Assembly (NCBI GenBank): GCA_045593905.1
Contig: JAZNXL010000022.1
Coordinates: 1-28,508 of the forward strand
Source of the DNA: RGIG9041 sp045593905
GTDB taxonomy: Bacteria; Bacillota; Clostridia; Oscillospirales; QAKW01
Reading direction: 5' to 3'
DNA: 28,508 nucleotides
Below are positions 19,401 to 25,610 of the stretch, one piece after another; the first letter of the stretch is position 1, and each line of letters starts with the position of its first letter. The notes below the pieces were generated by a model. It had not been told where the DNA came from and searched no databases. It worked only from the letters and a program-made list of their open reading frames with translations. The position numbers and the translations under genes are program-made.

Positions 19401-21200
19401 CAAGAGTGTACAAAATGCGACTACGACAATCAGGTGGTTATCCCCGCAGGCCACGGCGACTATGTTCAGAATAAAGACGATAACGAGCACTGGCTTGAGT
19501 GTGAAGATTGTCAAGATAAGAAAGATGTTGAAGAGCACAGCTTTGATGACGATTGTGATACAATATGTAACGGTTGTGACTACACAAGAGAAATCACACA
19601 TGACCATCAACCCGATTACGACACAACACACCACTTTAAAGAGTGTACAGTTTGTGGCGATGTAATCGAAAAAGCAACGCATAACTTTGGTGAAACCTGC
19701 GGTGATACCAAATGTATCGGTTGTGACTATGAAAGAGATACAACTCATAGCTACGAAACAAAATACGACCAAACAAACCATTGGCAAGAATGCTCAGTTT
19801 GTAACGATGTAATCAATACCATGCCACATGATATGAGTAATGAATTATCAAAGGACGCTGATAACCATTGGTATCAATGTACAGCTTGTGAGCATAAAGA
19901 AAATATCGCACCGCATGATTATCAGCCACAAAAAGATGCTGATAATCACTGGAAAGAGTGTTCAGATTGTCACGACGTAATCGGCACCACACCGCACAAT
20001 TACGAGCGTAAACACGACGGCACAAATCACTGGGAAGAATGCTCGGGTTGTCATAGTAAGATTAACGAGCAGTCAGCAAACTACGTTCAAAAGAATGACC
20101 AAGCAACCCACTGGAATGAATGTTTCGTATGTGGCGATAAAGTAAACCAAGCAGCGCATACAATTAATAATGTAGGCAAGCAAGACCCGACATGTACCGA
20201 AGATGGTTGGGATGCTTACGAATATTGCGAGCATTGTGACTACACAACATACGTTAAACAACCTGCAGGTCATAAACTTAATGACGTTGTAGCAAAAGAT
20301 AAGACTTGTACAGAGCCCGGTTACACAGCTCACAAAGCTTGTACCGAGTGCGATTACAAAGAAGGCTATCAAGTGATTGAGGCAGGTCACGAGCTTAAAG
20401 ACGTTGTTGCTAAATCTGCAACTTGTACCGAGGACGGTTACACCGCTCACAAAGTTTGTGAAAAATGCGGCTACACCGAAGGTAAAACAGTTATTGCTAA
20501 AGGTCATAGCTTTGGCGAGTACGTATATAACAACGACGCTACATTTGATAAAGACGGCACAAAAACACGCACCTGCTCAGTTTGTGGACATACCGAAACA
20601 GTAACAGCTACCGAAACTAAAAAGCCGATTGTAAACACTGCCGAGGTATTTACCGATGTTGTAAAAGGCGAGTGGTACAAAGAATATGTTGACCTTGCAT
20701 ACAGCTATGGCATATTCAAGGGCAACGAAGACGGCACATTCAAGCCGCTTGCAAACATCACACGTGCCGAGTTTGTTCAGGTACTTGCTAACCTTTCAGG
20801 CATTGACACAACAAACAAGAAAGTTCTTTCAAAATTTGTTGATGTTAAATACGGCGAGTGGTACACACCCGCAATTAAGTGGGCAAACGCTAACGGAATC
20901 GTTGCAGGTAAATCAGAAACACACTTTGCACCCGACGAGGCAATTACCCGTGAGCAAATGTGCGTAATGCTTGTAAACTACGCAAACTTCAGAGGCATTA
21001 GTCTTGTTGCAGTCGAAGCAAAACAAGCATTTGTAGATGATGCAAACATCAGCGACTGGGCAAAGGCTGCAGTTTATACTTGTCAGATGGCTGACATTGT
21101 AAACGGTAAGGGCGAAGGCAGATTTGACCCGCAAAATACCGGCATAAGAGCTGAAGCTTCTGTAATCTTTACAAAATTTTACAAAGCATACTTACAATAA
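10467..21200 (+). CDS. Giant SLH-anchored surface protein with beta-helix bodies, SGNH hydrolases and a Cys-rich stalk
   Basis: A 3577-residue exported protein. The signal peptide spans residues 1-29 or so (cleavage after FALA). Six head modules follow, with aligned W/Y at 77, 610, 1121, 1614, 2147 and 2667 (core W-x-G-x-x-Y-x-F-x-V-G-x-N-A-F). Heads A, B, C and E are followed by Asn-rich right-handed beta-helix-like bodies. A and B end in Ig-like IDTSxxGTYTV domains; C and E end in another beta-sandwich. Head D precedes SGNH1 (S1692, GYND 1785-1788, D1889, H1892) and a degenerate SGNH2 (1944-2100). Head F precedes a complete SGNH3 (S2736, GTND 2821-2824, D2915, H2918). Residues about 2944-3390 hold about 14 CxxC pairs, and about 3394-3577 hold three SLH domains that bind secondary cell-wall polymer. 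Likely role: glycan or mucin binding with ester removal (inference). It is monocistronic, with AGGAGG before the ATG. Confidence 0.93.
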   Translation: MTKTFKRVLATVLTVMMVLSMVSVFALANETVAFADSYQTKYLEEYGKEAVIEDTALLVDNTISADEQAAESFTRTWDGIEFSFTYNVNAFTTLADAYASANFVKDVIVLGIASSTTADLSISKASRVFSPAWDMVPMNEMGENFNAIASDGADWTVNNEFASKAIEVKNLYYTNALTSGTAEVYGFAVNNVIGWGGAYGAFRTPNTGSPITMKFVNGIYKAATNAMFFYKYVNGADNNDTAVVKNVYMQGAKNLEYSGQGRPHMPANVVFDGLYYDITNMTNNNFFQSKATTSSVTIRNSYIKGSNSTYRFCISHNSNGYPATGTRVVTLNNNVFKHSASGGMLYMEPHDTNKIYVTNNYMDKTADGGALLLDPSAVTTIGSRLSGGQQKELVFEGNKILGYSKSFPTTFEFEFTPKNNFVTTAKGDAAKISAGVELSAPVGGAGAYWVDYNMTMSSVALSLAEGNVEIGGVAATVDNDASSVEFALGTGSVAKADFTNYTEYNQKIADEITSHGLTTVKPTVTIKDLVAGTTVDSVDTTKEGMYTVTLAFGTLATKQYSVKVGNFSAPYFNDETNGYVDATGTIGKDAILLDSSLVNEAADSEVIKVWDGNPYTFKVGTNAFGTYEVAEAAVSDGGKIIVTGWDGTALSPTKSVNIYSPNWNTVPMLEMADGFNALTSNGADWTPNPAWQSGYAVNGFTPTNTNITVGMYGFEYTAAITPKHNGSTTTTTIKNSVYNGNADVLYLGNSADNNDKLTVVNMYVKSAKNLLQEKQTWAPSEVTIEGLYFNVGGLKQYNYFLTKAKKSSVTIKDSYIYGTSDYMLSLNHTGGVNTATDDTRVFTIQNNTLKYNSGGKMITFEPHDTTGVIIKDNFMDFSAAATDFVFSGTSNNSANYVGYRFKDNAERFAAIEIVVENNKIVNFTKGDNFYDTPIENNNTFTPKNNYISADAGTALGTVLNGPKGSADTYWLDYNMTKTSAGLSLGNGNVTFGSVVTNVDDKANTISTLYLSNNKITVDNIEKVIEDKVKAELGTAYNDTVVLPAVIIKDKDGMDTNAIDTSAKGTYTVKLDYGITSRDYAVSITELSDIADYQPTGNLKAGFGVLVPDGAGVVNDKYLINWQGDSYLVSQDNAFTSVADAITAGKTQLIMPEGDYAKVQVSGAIELYGNHFGKNPNVIGEDRTDDWTLNPAWNTGKTTVAELEITSTANGAKVAIDGIELTDLIDDGNRAANNQTTEIIAKNILISKDMSKNQYIVYLANANAKASADSGYVNTDSFKLVDSRINFDATSSTIKTRFFTGSVVANITIEGTYFGDNYPLIGFPSMPATTVDGSFNLVNNYFGKYRTGAETKNLTAQIKGVGAHKDALTSNGNVVLNITGNVIKDTLTSAETEKRGVFQFFNNGFDKVNVKNNVAVSTTNQYFDFVSVYAMNTTDYSEAVTVTGNRFVGVAFSSGVKSNETASANYHAYYTADYKTSVDGEKLVGTIAGTDYYLDYAGTVVRSELNLNASQVTTVNHDGLKASVIVNADEYTPAFTSATGTAFTVYTEKECKNAVTTLAPGKSYFVKATKNGISVVYELYVSKGNPDAAEYTGDKYLLSDKVGKMPVGSKFVETYKGEEYIFTVGKNAFASVSQITYAHEKNGKTTTPDIIMANGPHIGGYKVTGVINVEGDNTVLKSDFVTDAVKIATIGDSVTEGTGHNYDPDTHASGYTDGKTYPQHLQTMLNTAYGEGNYTVKNFGKENAAATPVNVTQRVNYGGNRNQYIRGSWYYSLCDYNPDVVVIMIGYNDTDLNNKTYKGGKVYEESLREIIDSVRALDSHPQIVFSSTHYTYAGGARENIIDSVITSVQKRLAEEYGAIFVDNSGLVKDPETNAHYANVTAAKASRYYLDGVHLLSPGYEIMAQNIKSQTEAIYSSSRTVTTDGVSVDADADVSVSTKTKVAAIGDDLSYGALTYGGYYKYLQSMLGNGYEVRNYAEPQSTVVDGDKSFKTYDSSYGDIADYPSSKAWAPDVAIFSFGKNDTAGEDFKTAYVNLIKEYEALGAEIYITTVLNDAVNANIREIAAANSWTLIDLYSATSGWDASMFTDSSKVLFSDAGNEEVAEFIHAAISCDDFTSRDDSNDTIKNTAVAVIPAAANAQTGNEVVASWQGVYYKFIVGTNAFGTVADALTDSSATQVIIPATETAIAVDINRSVTIYGENYNVMPWVVNGENVVKADAWGEFGESKVTNVTIGAAATGATIKVMGLDITGGVIDTARARSNEKTDITLENTILTKNTSTSTREFNLINQNNLKTADDSYTNIDAFTIKNMLFVNNAPHTDGCFLQEGQPAYFTIDGFACNDNMQSFGFPKWNKAVKSGEMKLVNSYIKNNNASSSKFPAVIYFSGHNSSSYSTDERLALNTKVTVDNNTFVNCAEPITTLSGNAGTVVGAIEIYPGSHKTIDITNNTFVSTNDDSTKVVSWSAHNLISTNDKNFSANITFSKNRVVGYMASLHVNDLTTVDLSGNYFETALNDYKAGAPGDTPADTDADTYIDFELTTKRSDMIPQSSSTITGLKALMPIDTVYGYSAGNVASFDFANANGVTYKVYSDANCTTEITSLNVTEGEASIAYLKATKGTLSLVYKLIVMGVKDTADVQNAVTTIDGITDAALYYPTLYAEPNGIEVIAYYDGTPVKFTTGTNVVTSQAQFGVFGDNIVIPDNITNVTFEILTKVNLFSAQEITTNLTSRKVKIACVGDSITEGRVVPEGTTQPTFEFAYPVMMQNKLGTTDYEVQGFGQSGRTVTSTGALKNGDERSYKTSSASVEKYNASIAYNGDVVIIGLGTNDVNWNFWTSNDRYIEAYVALVRDYQALSSKPAIYITTATERYDATTLISARVAENLRHIQRIVADITGAQIIDNYTIMDDLFDSAGTNYSDDKLHPNKDGYKIYGERIAAELTKTYTGASCQVVNLNGEQALNTHTLSDVAGQDKTCDQDGWQAYQECTKCDYDNQVVIPAGHGDYVQNKDDNEHWLECEDCQDKKDVEEHSFDDDCDTICNGCDYTREITHDHQPDYDTTHHFKECTVCGDVIEKATHNFGETCGDTKCIGCDYERDTTHSYETKYDQTNHWQECSVCNDVINTMPHDMSNELSKDADNHWYQCTACEHKENIAPHDYQPQKDADNHWKECSDCHDVIGTTPHNYERKHDGTNHWEECSGCHSKINEQSANYVQKNDQATHWNECFVCGDKVNQAAHTINNVGKQDPTCTEDGWDAYEYCEHCDYTTYVKQPAGHKLNDVVAKDKTCTEPGYTAHKACTECDYKEGYQVIEAGHELKDVVAKSATCTEDGYTAHKVCEKCGYTEGKTVIAKGHSFGEYVYNNDATFDKDGTKTRTCSVCGHTETVTATETKKPIVNTAEVFTDVVKGEWYKEYVDLAYSYGIFKGNEDGTFKPLANITRAEFVQVLANLSGIDTTNKKVLSKFVDVKYGEWYTPAIKWANANGIVAGKSETHFAPDEAITREQMCVMLVNYANFRGISLVAVEAKQAFVDDANISDWAKAAVYTCQMADIVNGKGEGRFDPQNTGIRAEASVIFTKFYKAYLQ

Positions 21201-21206
21201 TTTAAT

Positions 21207-21236
21207 AAAAGACAGCCTTCGGGCTGTCTTTTTATT
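21207..21236 (+). terminator. Terminator of the giant surface-protein gene
   Basis: AGACAGCC pairs with GGCTGTCT around a TTCG tetraloop (loop 21218-21221) and is followed by TTTTTATT. It begins 6 nt after the stop codon. Confidence 0.9.
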
Positions 21237-21253
21237 GTAAATTTATAAAATTC

Positions 21254-21282
21254 TTGACAAATTAATTAAGTTTAGCTAAAAT
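21254..21282 (+). promoter_or_regulatory. Promoter of the T-box-controlled ABC importer
   Basis: TTGACA (21254-21259), a 17-nt spacer and TAAAAT (21277-21282). Predicted start of transcription is near 21289, at the base of the T-box leader. Confidence 0.75.
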
Positions 21283-21288
21283 AACTGT

Positions 21289-21557
21289 ATAAGGCGTTTG
21301 AGCGAAAATTAGTAGCCTTGGCATTTTATCTTAAGAGAGTTGTTGGTTGGTGTAAAACAACGGTAAAATCTTGGTAAATTCCTTTCGTTAGCTGATGGCT
21401 GAAGGTATAACTGCGTAGGCCGTTCCGGTTGCAACCGTTACATTGCATGGGTGTTGTAACGCACCCTATGAGGCTCTTTTTGTGAAAAAAGGGCAAAGCA
21501 GAGTGGTAACACGGTATATCCGTCCCTGTATCTTTCGATACGGGGACTTTTTTATTT
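21289..21557 (+). promoter_or_regulatory. T-box leader controlling the ABC importer operon
   Basis: Before the importer lies a leader of about 270 nt. The T-box core is GAGTGGTAACACGG (21501-21514). The terminator pairs 21522-21532 with 21537-21547 (11 bp, one wobble) and is followed by TTTTTTATTTT. Stem I starts at GCGAAA/TTTCGT, with AGTA at 21311-21314 and a specifier-loop 3' side CTTGGTAA (21370-21377). Possible specifiers there are TGG (Trp), TTG (Leu) and GGT (Gly). TrpXYZ-type importers often carry Trp T-boxes. The base after UGG in the T-box is U, which pairs best with an A discriminator and only by wobble with the usual G of tRNA-Trp. The amino acid is unresolved. Confidence 0.85.
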
Positions 21558-21574
21558 TAAAGGAGAGAAATATT

Positions 21575-22498
21575 ATGAAAAAATTAGTAGCACTTTTAAT
21601 GGCAGTTACTATTATGGTAACACTTTGTGTAAGCCTTTCGGGCTGCGGTAACAAAACCGACTTTACCGTTGGTGTTTGTCAGCTTATGGAGCACGAGTCA
21701 CTCGACAAGGCTACACAGGGCTTTGTTGACGCGCTTACAGCCGAGCTTGAAAAGAACGGCAAAACCGTTACAATCGACGAGCAGGTAGCAGGCGAAGCTA
21801 ACCTTTGCACAACTGTTGTAAACACTTTTGTTGCAAAAAAGGTTGACTTAATTATGGCAAACGCAACACCTGCGCTTCTCGCTGCAGCAAACGCGACAAC
21901 CGAAATCCCCGTTCTTGGCACATCGGTTACCGATTATAACGATACCTTCTCGAACAAAATTCCCGCAAACGTATCGGGTACATCAGATGCAGTTCCGTTT
22001 GACGAACAAGCAAAAATGATGATTGATTCACTCGGCCTTGTTAAAGGCGATACCGTTGGTGTTCTTTACTGCACAAACGAGTCAAACTCACTCGTTCAGT
22101 ATAACGCCGTTAAAGAACTCTTTGAAAAAGAGGGTATTGTGGTTAAAGCTTACACATTCTCAGAAACAACCGAGCTTCAGGCAGTAGTTGGCTCAGCTGT
22201 AAAAGATATTAAAGCTCTTTATGTTCCCTCAGACAACACAGTTGCTCAAAACGACACAATCGTTGGCACAGTTTGTACTGCAAACAAGGTTCCGGTATTT
22301 ACAAGCTACGGCGGCAGCATTTGCTACGCATCACTTGCAATCGACTACTACGAACTCGGCAAACTCACAGGCGAAATGGCAGCAGGCGTTCTTCTTGGCA
22401 CAAAACCGATTGACGAAATCGATATTGCAACACTCACACCCACCGTTCAATACAACGACGACCTTTGCAATCAGCTTGGTATAACAGTTTCAAAATAA
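21575..22498 (+). CDS. TrpX-type ABC importer substrate-binding lipoprotein
   Basis: A 307-residue exported lipoprotein with signal peptide and lipobox LSGC (Cys24 lipidated after cleavage). The mature part is an ABC_sub_bind-family periplasmic-binding fold: VGVCQLMEHESLDKATQGF, DLIMANATPALLAAANATTEIPVLGTSV, the hinge VGVLYCTNESNS, ALYVPSDNTV, and VPVFTSYGGSICYASLAIDYYELGKLTGEMA. Such proteins work with a BPD_transp_2 permease and an ATPase, and in several Firmicutes they are linked to tryptophan (TrpXYZ) or other aromatic amino acids. The ATG at 21575 was chosen because AGGAG lies about 8 nt upstream; the frame upstream overlaps the T-box terminator. It is the first gene of a three-gene operon. 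Confidence 0.9.
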   Translation: MKKLVALLMAVTIMVTLCVSLSGCGNKTDFTVGVCQLMEHESLDKATQGFVDALTAELEKNGKTVTIDEQVAGEANLCTTVVNTFVAKKVDLIMANATPALLAAANATTEIPVLGTSVTDYNDTFSNKIPANVSGTSDAVPFDEQAKMMIDSLGLVKGDTVGVLYCTNESNSLVQYNAVKELFEKEGIVVKAYTFSETTELQAVVGSAVKDIKALYVPSDNTVAQNDTIVGTVCTANKVPVFTSYGGSICYASLAIDYYELGKLTGEMAAGVLLGTKPIDEIDIATLTPTVQYNDDLCNQLGITVSK

Positions 22499-22513
22499 TT
22501 TCGAGGTAAAATA

Positions 22514-23431
22514 ATGGCTTTTTTAAACGCGCTACCCGGTGCGGTAGCTGAAGGTTTGATATGGGGCCTGATGGCAATAGGCGTTTATATATCATACAAA
22601 ATTTTAGATATTGCCGACCTGTCGGTTGATGGCTCAATATGTACAGGCGCTTGCGTTTGTGCAATTATGCTCGCAGGCGGTATACCTGTATACATTGCAG
22701 TGCTCACTGCGTTTGTTGCAGGCGCGCTCGCGGGCGTGCTTACAGGTGTTTTTAACACAGTTCTTGGCATACCGTCAATTCTTGCAGGTATTCTTACACA
22801 ACTTATACTTTACTCGGTTAACCTTTCAATACTGGGTGGCAAATCGCTACAGGCAATTGACCCGCGCGCATCCTTCTTGCTTGTTAATATGAGCGACAAC
22901 ATAATGTCAATTATAGTAACCGTTGTAATTATTGCGCTTGTAATAATAGGTCTTTGGCTGTTCTTTTATACCGAGGTGGGTCTTACCTTAAAATCAACAG
23001 GTGACAACCTCGATATGAGCCGTGCACAAGGCGTAAACGTTAATTTAAACAAGGTTATAGGCCTTGCTATATCAAACGGTATCGTAGCGCTTTCGGGCGC
23101 ACTTCTTGCGCAGTATAAAGGCTCTGCAAACATAAACGACGGCCGCGGCGCAATCGTTATCGGTCTTGCGGCAATATTTATAGGCCTTTCGGTATCGCTT
23201 AAAATTAAACCCAACTTTGTTGTAAGCCTTATAGGCGTTGTCGGCGGCGGTATTGTGTACTATATTGTTTATAACTTTGTAGTGCTTCTTGGTCTTAAAA
23301 CTGACTATCTTAAAATGCTCTCGGCAATTATAGTTGCAATATTCCTTGCGGTTCCTTACCTTAAGGGCGAGTATTTTAAAAAACAAAAACCGCTTCCTAT
23401 TGAGAGAGTAGGGGGTAACGACAATGCTTAA
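22514..23431 (+). CDS. TrpY-type ABC importer permease (BPD_transp_2 family)
   Basis: A 305-residue integral membrane protein with about eight hydrophobic helices, of the branched-chain amino-acid/BPD_transp_2 permease family. Typical stretches are GLIWGLMAIGVYISYKILDIADLSVDGS at the N-terminus, FNTVLGIPSILAGILTQ, and the cytoplasmic loop GLTLKSTGDNLDMSRAQGVNVN, which probably contacts the ATPase. Later come IGLAISNGIVALSGALLAQYKGSANINDGRGAIVIGLAAIFIG. It lies 15 nt after the binding-protein gene, and its end overlaps the ATPase start by 8 nt, so translation is probably coupled. It forms the transport channel of the T-box-controlled importer. Confidence 0.92.
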   Translation: MAFLNALPGAVAEGLIWGLMAIGVYISYKILDIADLSVDGSICTGACVCAIMLAGGIPVYIAVLTAFVAGALAGVLTGVFNTVLGIPSILAGILTQLILYSVNLSILGGKSLQAIDPRASFLLVNMSDNIMSIIVTVVIIALVIIGLWLFFYTEVGLTLKSTGDNLDMSRAQGVNVNLNKVIGLAISNGIVALSGALLAQYKGSANINDGRGAIVIGLAAIFIGLSVSLKIKPNFVVSLIGVVGGGIVYYIVYNFVVLLGLKTDYLKMLSAIIVAIFLAVPYLKGEYFKKQKPLPIERVGGNDNA

Positions 23432-24221
23432 AATAACAAACCTACAAAAAACATTTAACCCCGGCACAGTCAACGAAAAGGTTGCGCTTTCGGGCCTTGA
23501 CCTTACAATTAACGACGGCGATTTTGTAACTGTAATCGGCGGCAACGGTGCAGGTAAGTCAACGCTTTTAAACGCTATTGCAGGCGTGTGGAAGGCTGAC
23601 TACGGCACAATCGAGATTGACGGCGAAGACGTTACCAATATGCCCGAGCATAAACGCGCAAGGCTGCTCGGCCGTGTGTTCCAGGACCCTATGAAAGGTA
23701 CCGCACCCGATATGGAGATTGCCGAAAACCTTTCAATAGCTGCTCGCCGCGGCACCAAGCGTAAACTCATTTGGGGTATTCGCGGCGGTGAACGCGAAAA
23801 GTACAAAAAGCTTCTTGCAACGCTTGAGCTTGGTCTTGAAGAGCGGCTTTCGGCAAAGGTTGGTCTTTTGTCGGGCGGTCAGCGTCAGGCGGTAACATTG
23901 CTTATGGCAACACTCAAAAAGCCAAAGCTTTTGCTACTCGATGAGCATACCGCGGCACTTGACCCTAAAACCGCCGCAAAGGTGCTTGAAATTACTGATA
24001 AGCTTGTTGAAGAAAACAAGCTTACCACCCTTATGATAACCCACAATATGCACGATGCAATCACTCACGGCAACCGCCTTATAATGATGCACGAGGGCAG
24101 GGTGGTTGTTGATATTTCGGGCGAAGAAAAGAAAAACTTAACTATCAGCCAGCTTTTAGGACTTTTCGAAAAAGCGAGCGGTAGTGAGTTTACTAATGAC
24201 AAAGCTATTCTTTCCAAATAA
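23424..24221 (+). CDS. TrpZ-type ABC importer ATP-binding protein
   Basis: A 265-residue ABC ATPase. The Walker A motif is GGNGAGKST (39-47). The Q-loop is in VFQDPMKG (about 85-92), the signature is LSGGQ (149-153), the Walker B is LLLLDE (169-174) with the catalytic Glu, and the switch His is 207 in ITHNMHDA. All core elements are intact. It energises uptake by the upstream permease and lipoprotein. Its ATG overlaps the permease stop by 8 nt and is preceded by a GGGGG-type site. The last gene of the operon, it is closed by the terminator at 24223-24248. Confidence 0.95.
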   Translation: MLKITNLQKTFNPGTVNEKVALSGLDLTINDGDFVTVIGGNGAGKSTLLNAIAGVWKADYGTIEIDGEDVTNMPEHKRARLLGRVFQDPMKGTAPDMEIAENLSIAARRGTKRKLIWGIRGGEREKYKKLLATLELGLEERLSAKVGLLSGGQRQAVTLLMATLKKPKLLLLDEHTAALDPKTAAKVLEITDKLVEENKLTTLMITHNMHDAITHGNRLIMMHEGRVVVDISGEEKKNLTISQLLGLFEKASGSEFTNDKAILSK

Positions 24222-24222
24222 C

Positions 24223-24248
24223 AAAAAGACCTCAAACGAGGTCTTTTT
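24223..24248. terminator. Bidirectional terminator between the importer and the Ntn-hydrolase gene
   Basis: AAAAAGACCTC (24223-24233) and GAGGTCTTTTT (24238-24248) form a perfect 11-bp stem with an AAAC loop. It serves the plus-strand importer operon. On the minus strand its stem overlaps the stop codon of the converging gene (24247-24249). Confidence 0.85.
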
Positions 24249-25101
24249 AATTTTGTGCGTATTCTTTATTATCCCATATAAGCGGATAACAAATAAGATT
24301 GGTACTGTTTAGGTTTACAGAATTTAATTTAACGGCGGTTACTTGACTGTTTGAGTATGTTTTGTAATAATAGATTAAAGACTCGGTGTCGATGCAGCTT
24401 GAATACTGCGTTTTCATAAACGCGTTGTTTTTTGGCACCACACCATCGACCATAGCAACGCTTTCGAGTATTTTAAAAAACTGTGTCACATCGCCGCTGA
24501 CTGCGTGCGCTCGCACATAGGCAGCGCGAATAAAGCGCGACTCACTTGTCCAGTCACCCGGAATAGTGTTACAGTCTTTAATGTTTTTAAGGTGTATATC
24601 AAAGGTCGGCTCGTTTGTTAAAACATAAGTCGGGTTATCATAAATTTCAAGTCCGTCTTTTGTGCTTTCAACAACAACGCAGTCGGTTTTGTCGTAAAGT
24701 ATAAAATGAAGCTTTGCCGTTTGTAAATTATCGTTAAACGGTGTGTCGGTAATGGGTGTTGATTTAAAAAGTTCTTTAGCCTCGGCAACCGTTTTGCAGT
24801 TTGATAAAATATACGGTATCAGCTCGTGCACGCAAACACCTTTTTTGCTGCTATAGACCGCACTTTTTGTAAAGTTGAGCGATGCCATTGAAAGCCCCTG
24901 CTCGTTTGCGCCGTCGTAGTAGAGCGGGTATCCGTCAACTACGTACGCCATACCGATTATCGCGTGGTGGTGAGCGTTTTGGGGCAAATACTTAAACTTT
25001 AAATTAAAGTTTCGCGGTGTTATAACAACACTCTCTTTAAACTTATATTCAAGGTCCAAATTTCTTCCAAAATATTTATTAAATGCAATAGAGGTACACA
25101 T
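24247..25101 (-). CDS. Choloylglycine hydrolase/penicillin V acylase-family Ntn-hydrolase, short form
   Basis: A 284-residue cytoplasmic amidase of the Ntn-hydrolase fold; removal of Met exposes the nucleophile Cys2. The catalytic set of bile-salt hydrolases is all present: C2, R13 and D16 (GRNLDLEY), N66 (GANEQGLSMASLN), N163 (VLTNEPTFDIHL) and R189 (SRFIRAA). From memory of the Clostridium perfringens bile-salt hydrolase, the region between TFDxH and PGDxTxxSRFIR is about 25-30 residues shorter here. The family is usually 315-330 residues. That missing segment in Gram-positive enzymes helps tetramer assembly and shapes the pocket. The substrate may therefore be a bile salt or another N-acyl amide. 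The start ATG overlaps the TTG start of the divergent gene by one base. Confidence 0.88.
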   Translation of the reverse strand: MCTSIAFNKYFGRNLDLEYKFKESVVITPRNFNLKFKYLPQNAHHHAIIGMAYVVDGYPLYYDGANEQGLSMASLNFTKSAVYSSKKGVCVHELIPYILSNCKTVAEAKELFKSTPITDTPFNDNLQTAKLHFILYDKTDCVVVESTKDGLEIYDNPTYVLTNEPTFDIHLKNIKDCNTIPGDWTSESRFIRAAYVRAHAVSGDVTQFFKILESVAMVDGVVPKNNAFMKTQYSSCIDTESLIYYYKTYSNSQVTAVKLNSVNLNSTNLICYPLIWDNKEYAQN

Positions 25102-25610
25102 TGGTTATAAAAATCATCCGTTCATTTAAAAAAAGTTGTTCGTTAAAGGTTACAAAAGACGGCGTTATTGTCCGCGCGCCGATTTTTATGTCAAAAGCCG
25201 AAATTAACAGCTTGCTTTTAAAAAAGCAAGACTGGATACAAAAAACAATGCAACGGCTTAACAGCGCACCCGCGCTCGACCAACAAAAACTCGCCGAGCT
25301 TAAACGCCTTGCAAAAGAATATATCCCGCAACGCGCCGACAGTTACGCAAAACTCATGGGTGTTAGCTTTAATAAAATTTCTATCCGCCACCAAAAAACG
25401 CGGTGGGGGAGTTGCTCATCAAAGGGCAACCTTAATTTTAACTGCGCGCTTATGCTTTTGCCTTACGATATTGTCGACTATGTTATTGTTCACGAGCTTT
25501 GCCATTTAAAGCATATGAACCATAGTAAACAGTTCTGGCAAGAGGTCGAAAAGGTTATTCCCGACTATAAACAAAAACGCAAAATTTTAAAATCACAACC
25601 TACTTTTTAA
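25101..25610 (+). CDS. YgjP-like (M48-superfamily) zinc metallopeptidase
   Basis: A 169-residue protein of the YgjP-like domain family. The zinc motif is H131-E132-L-C-H135, with a third ligand probably H141 (HLKHMNHSKQFW). The conserved RWGSCSSKGNLNFN (101-114) precedes it, and the N-terminal part has the family strand GVIVRAPIFMSKAEI. Family members are predicted cytoplasmic metalloproteases of poorly known function, often next to restriction or helicase genes, although here they are not. No upstream ATG is available, so the start is taken as TTG at 25101 with AGAGG 6 nt upstream, inside the 5' end of the divergent Ntn-hydrolase gene. Its 3' end overlaps the converging DUF421 gene by 11 nt. 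Confidence 0.85.
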   Translation: MVIKIIRSFKKSCSLKVTKDGVIVRAPIFMSKAEINSLLLKKQDWIQKTMQRLNSAPALDQQKLAELKRLAKEYIPQRADSYAKLMGVSFNKISIRHQKTRWGSCSSKGNLNFNCALMLLPYDIVDYVIVHELCHLKHMNHSKQFWQEVEKVIPDYKQKRKILKSQPTF

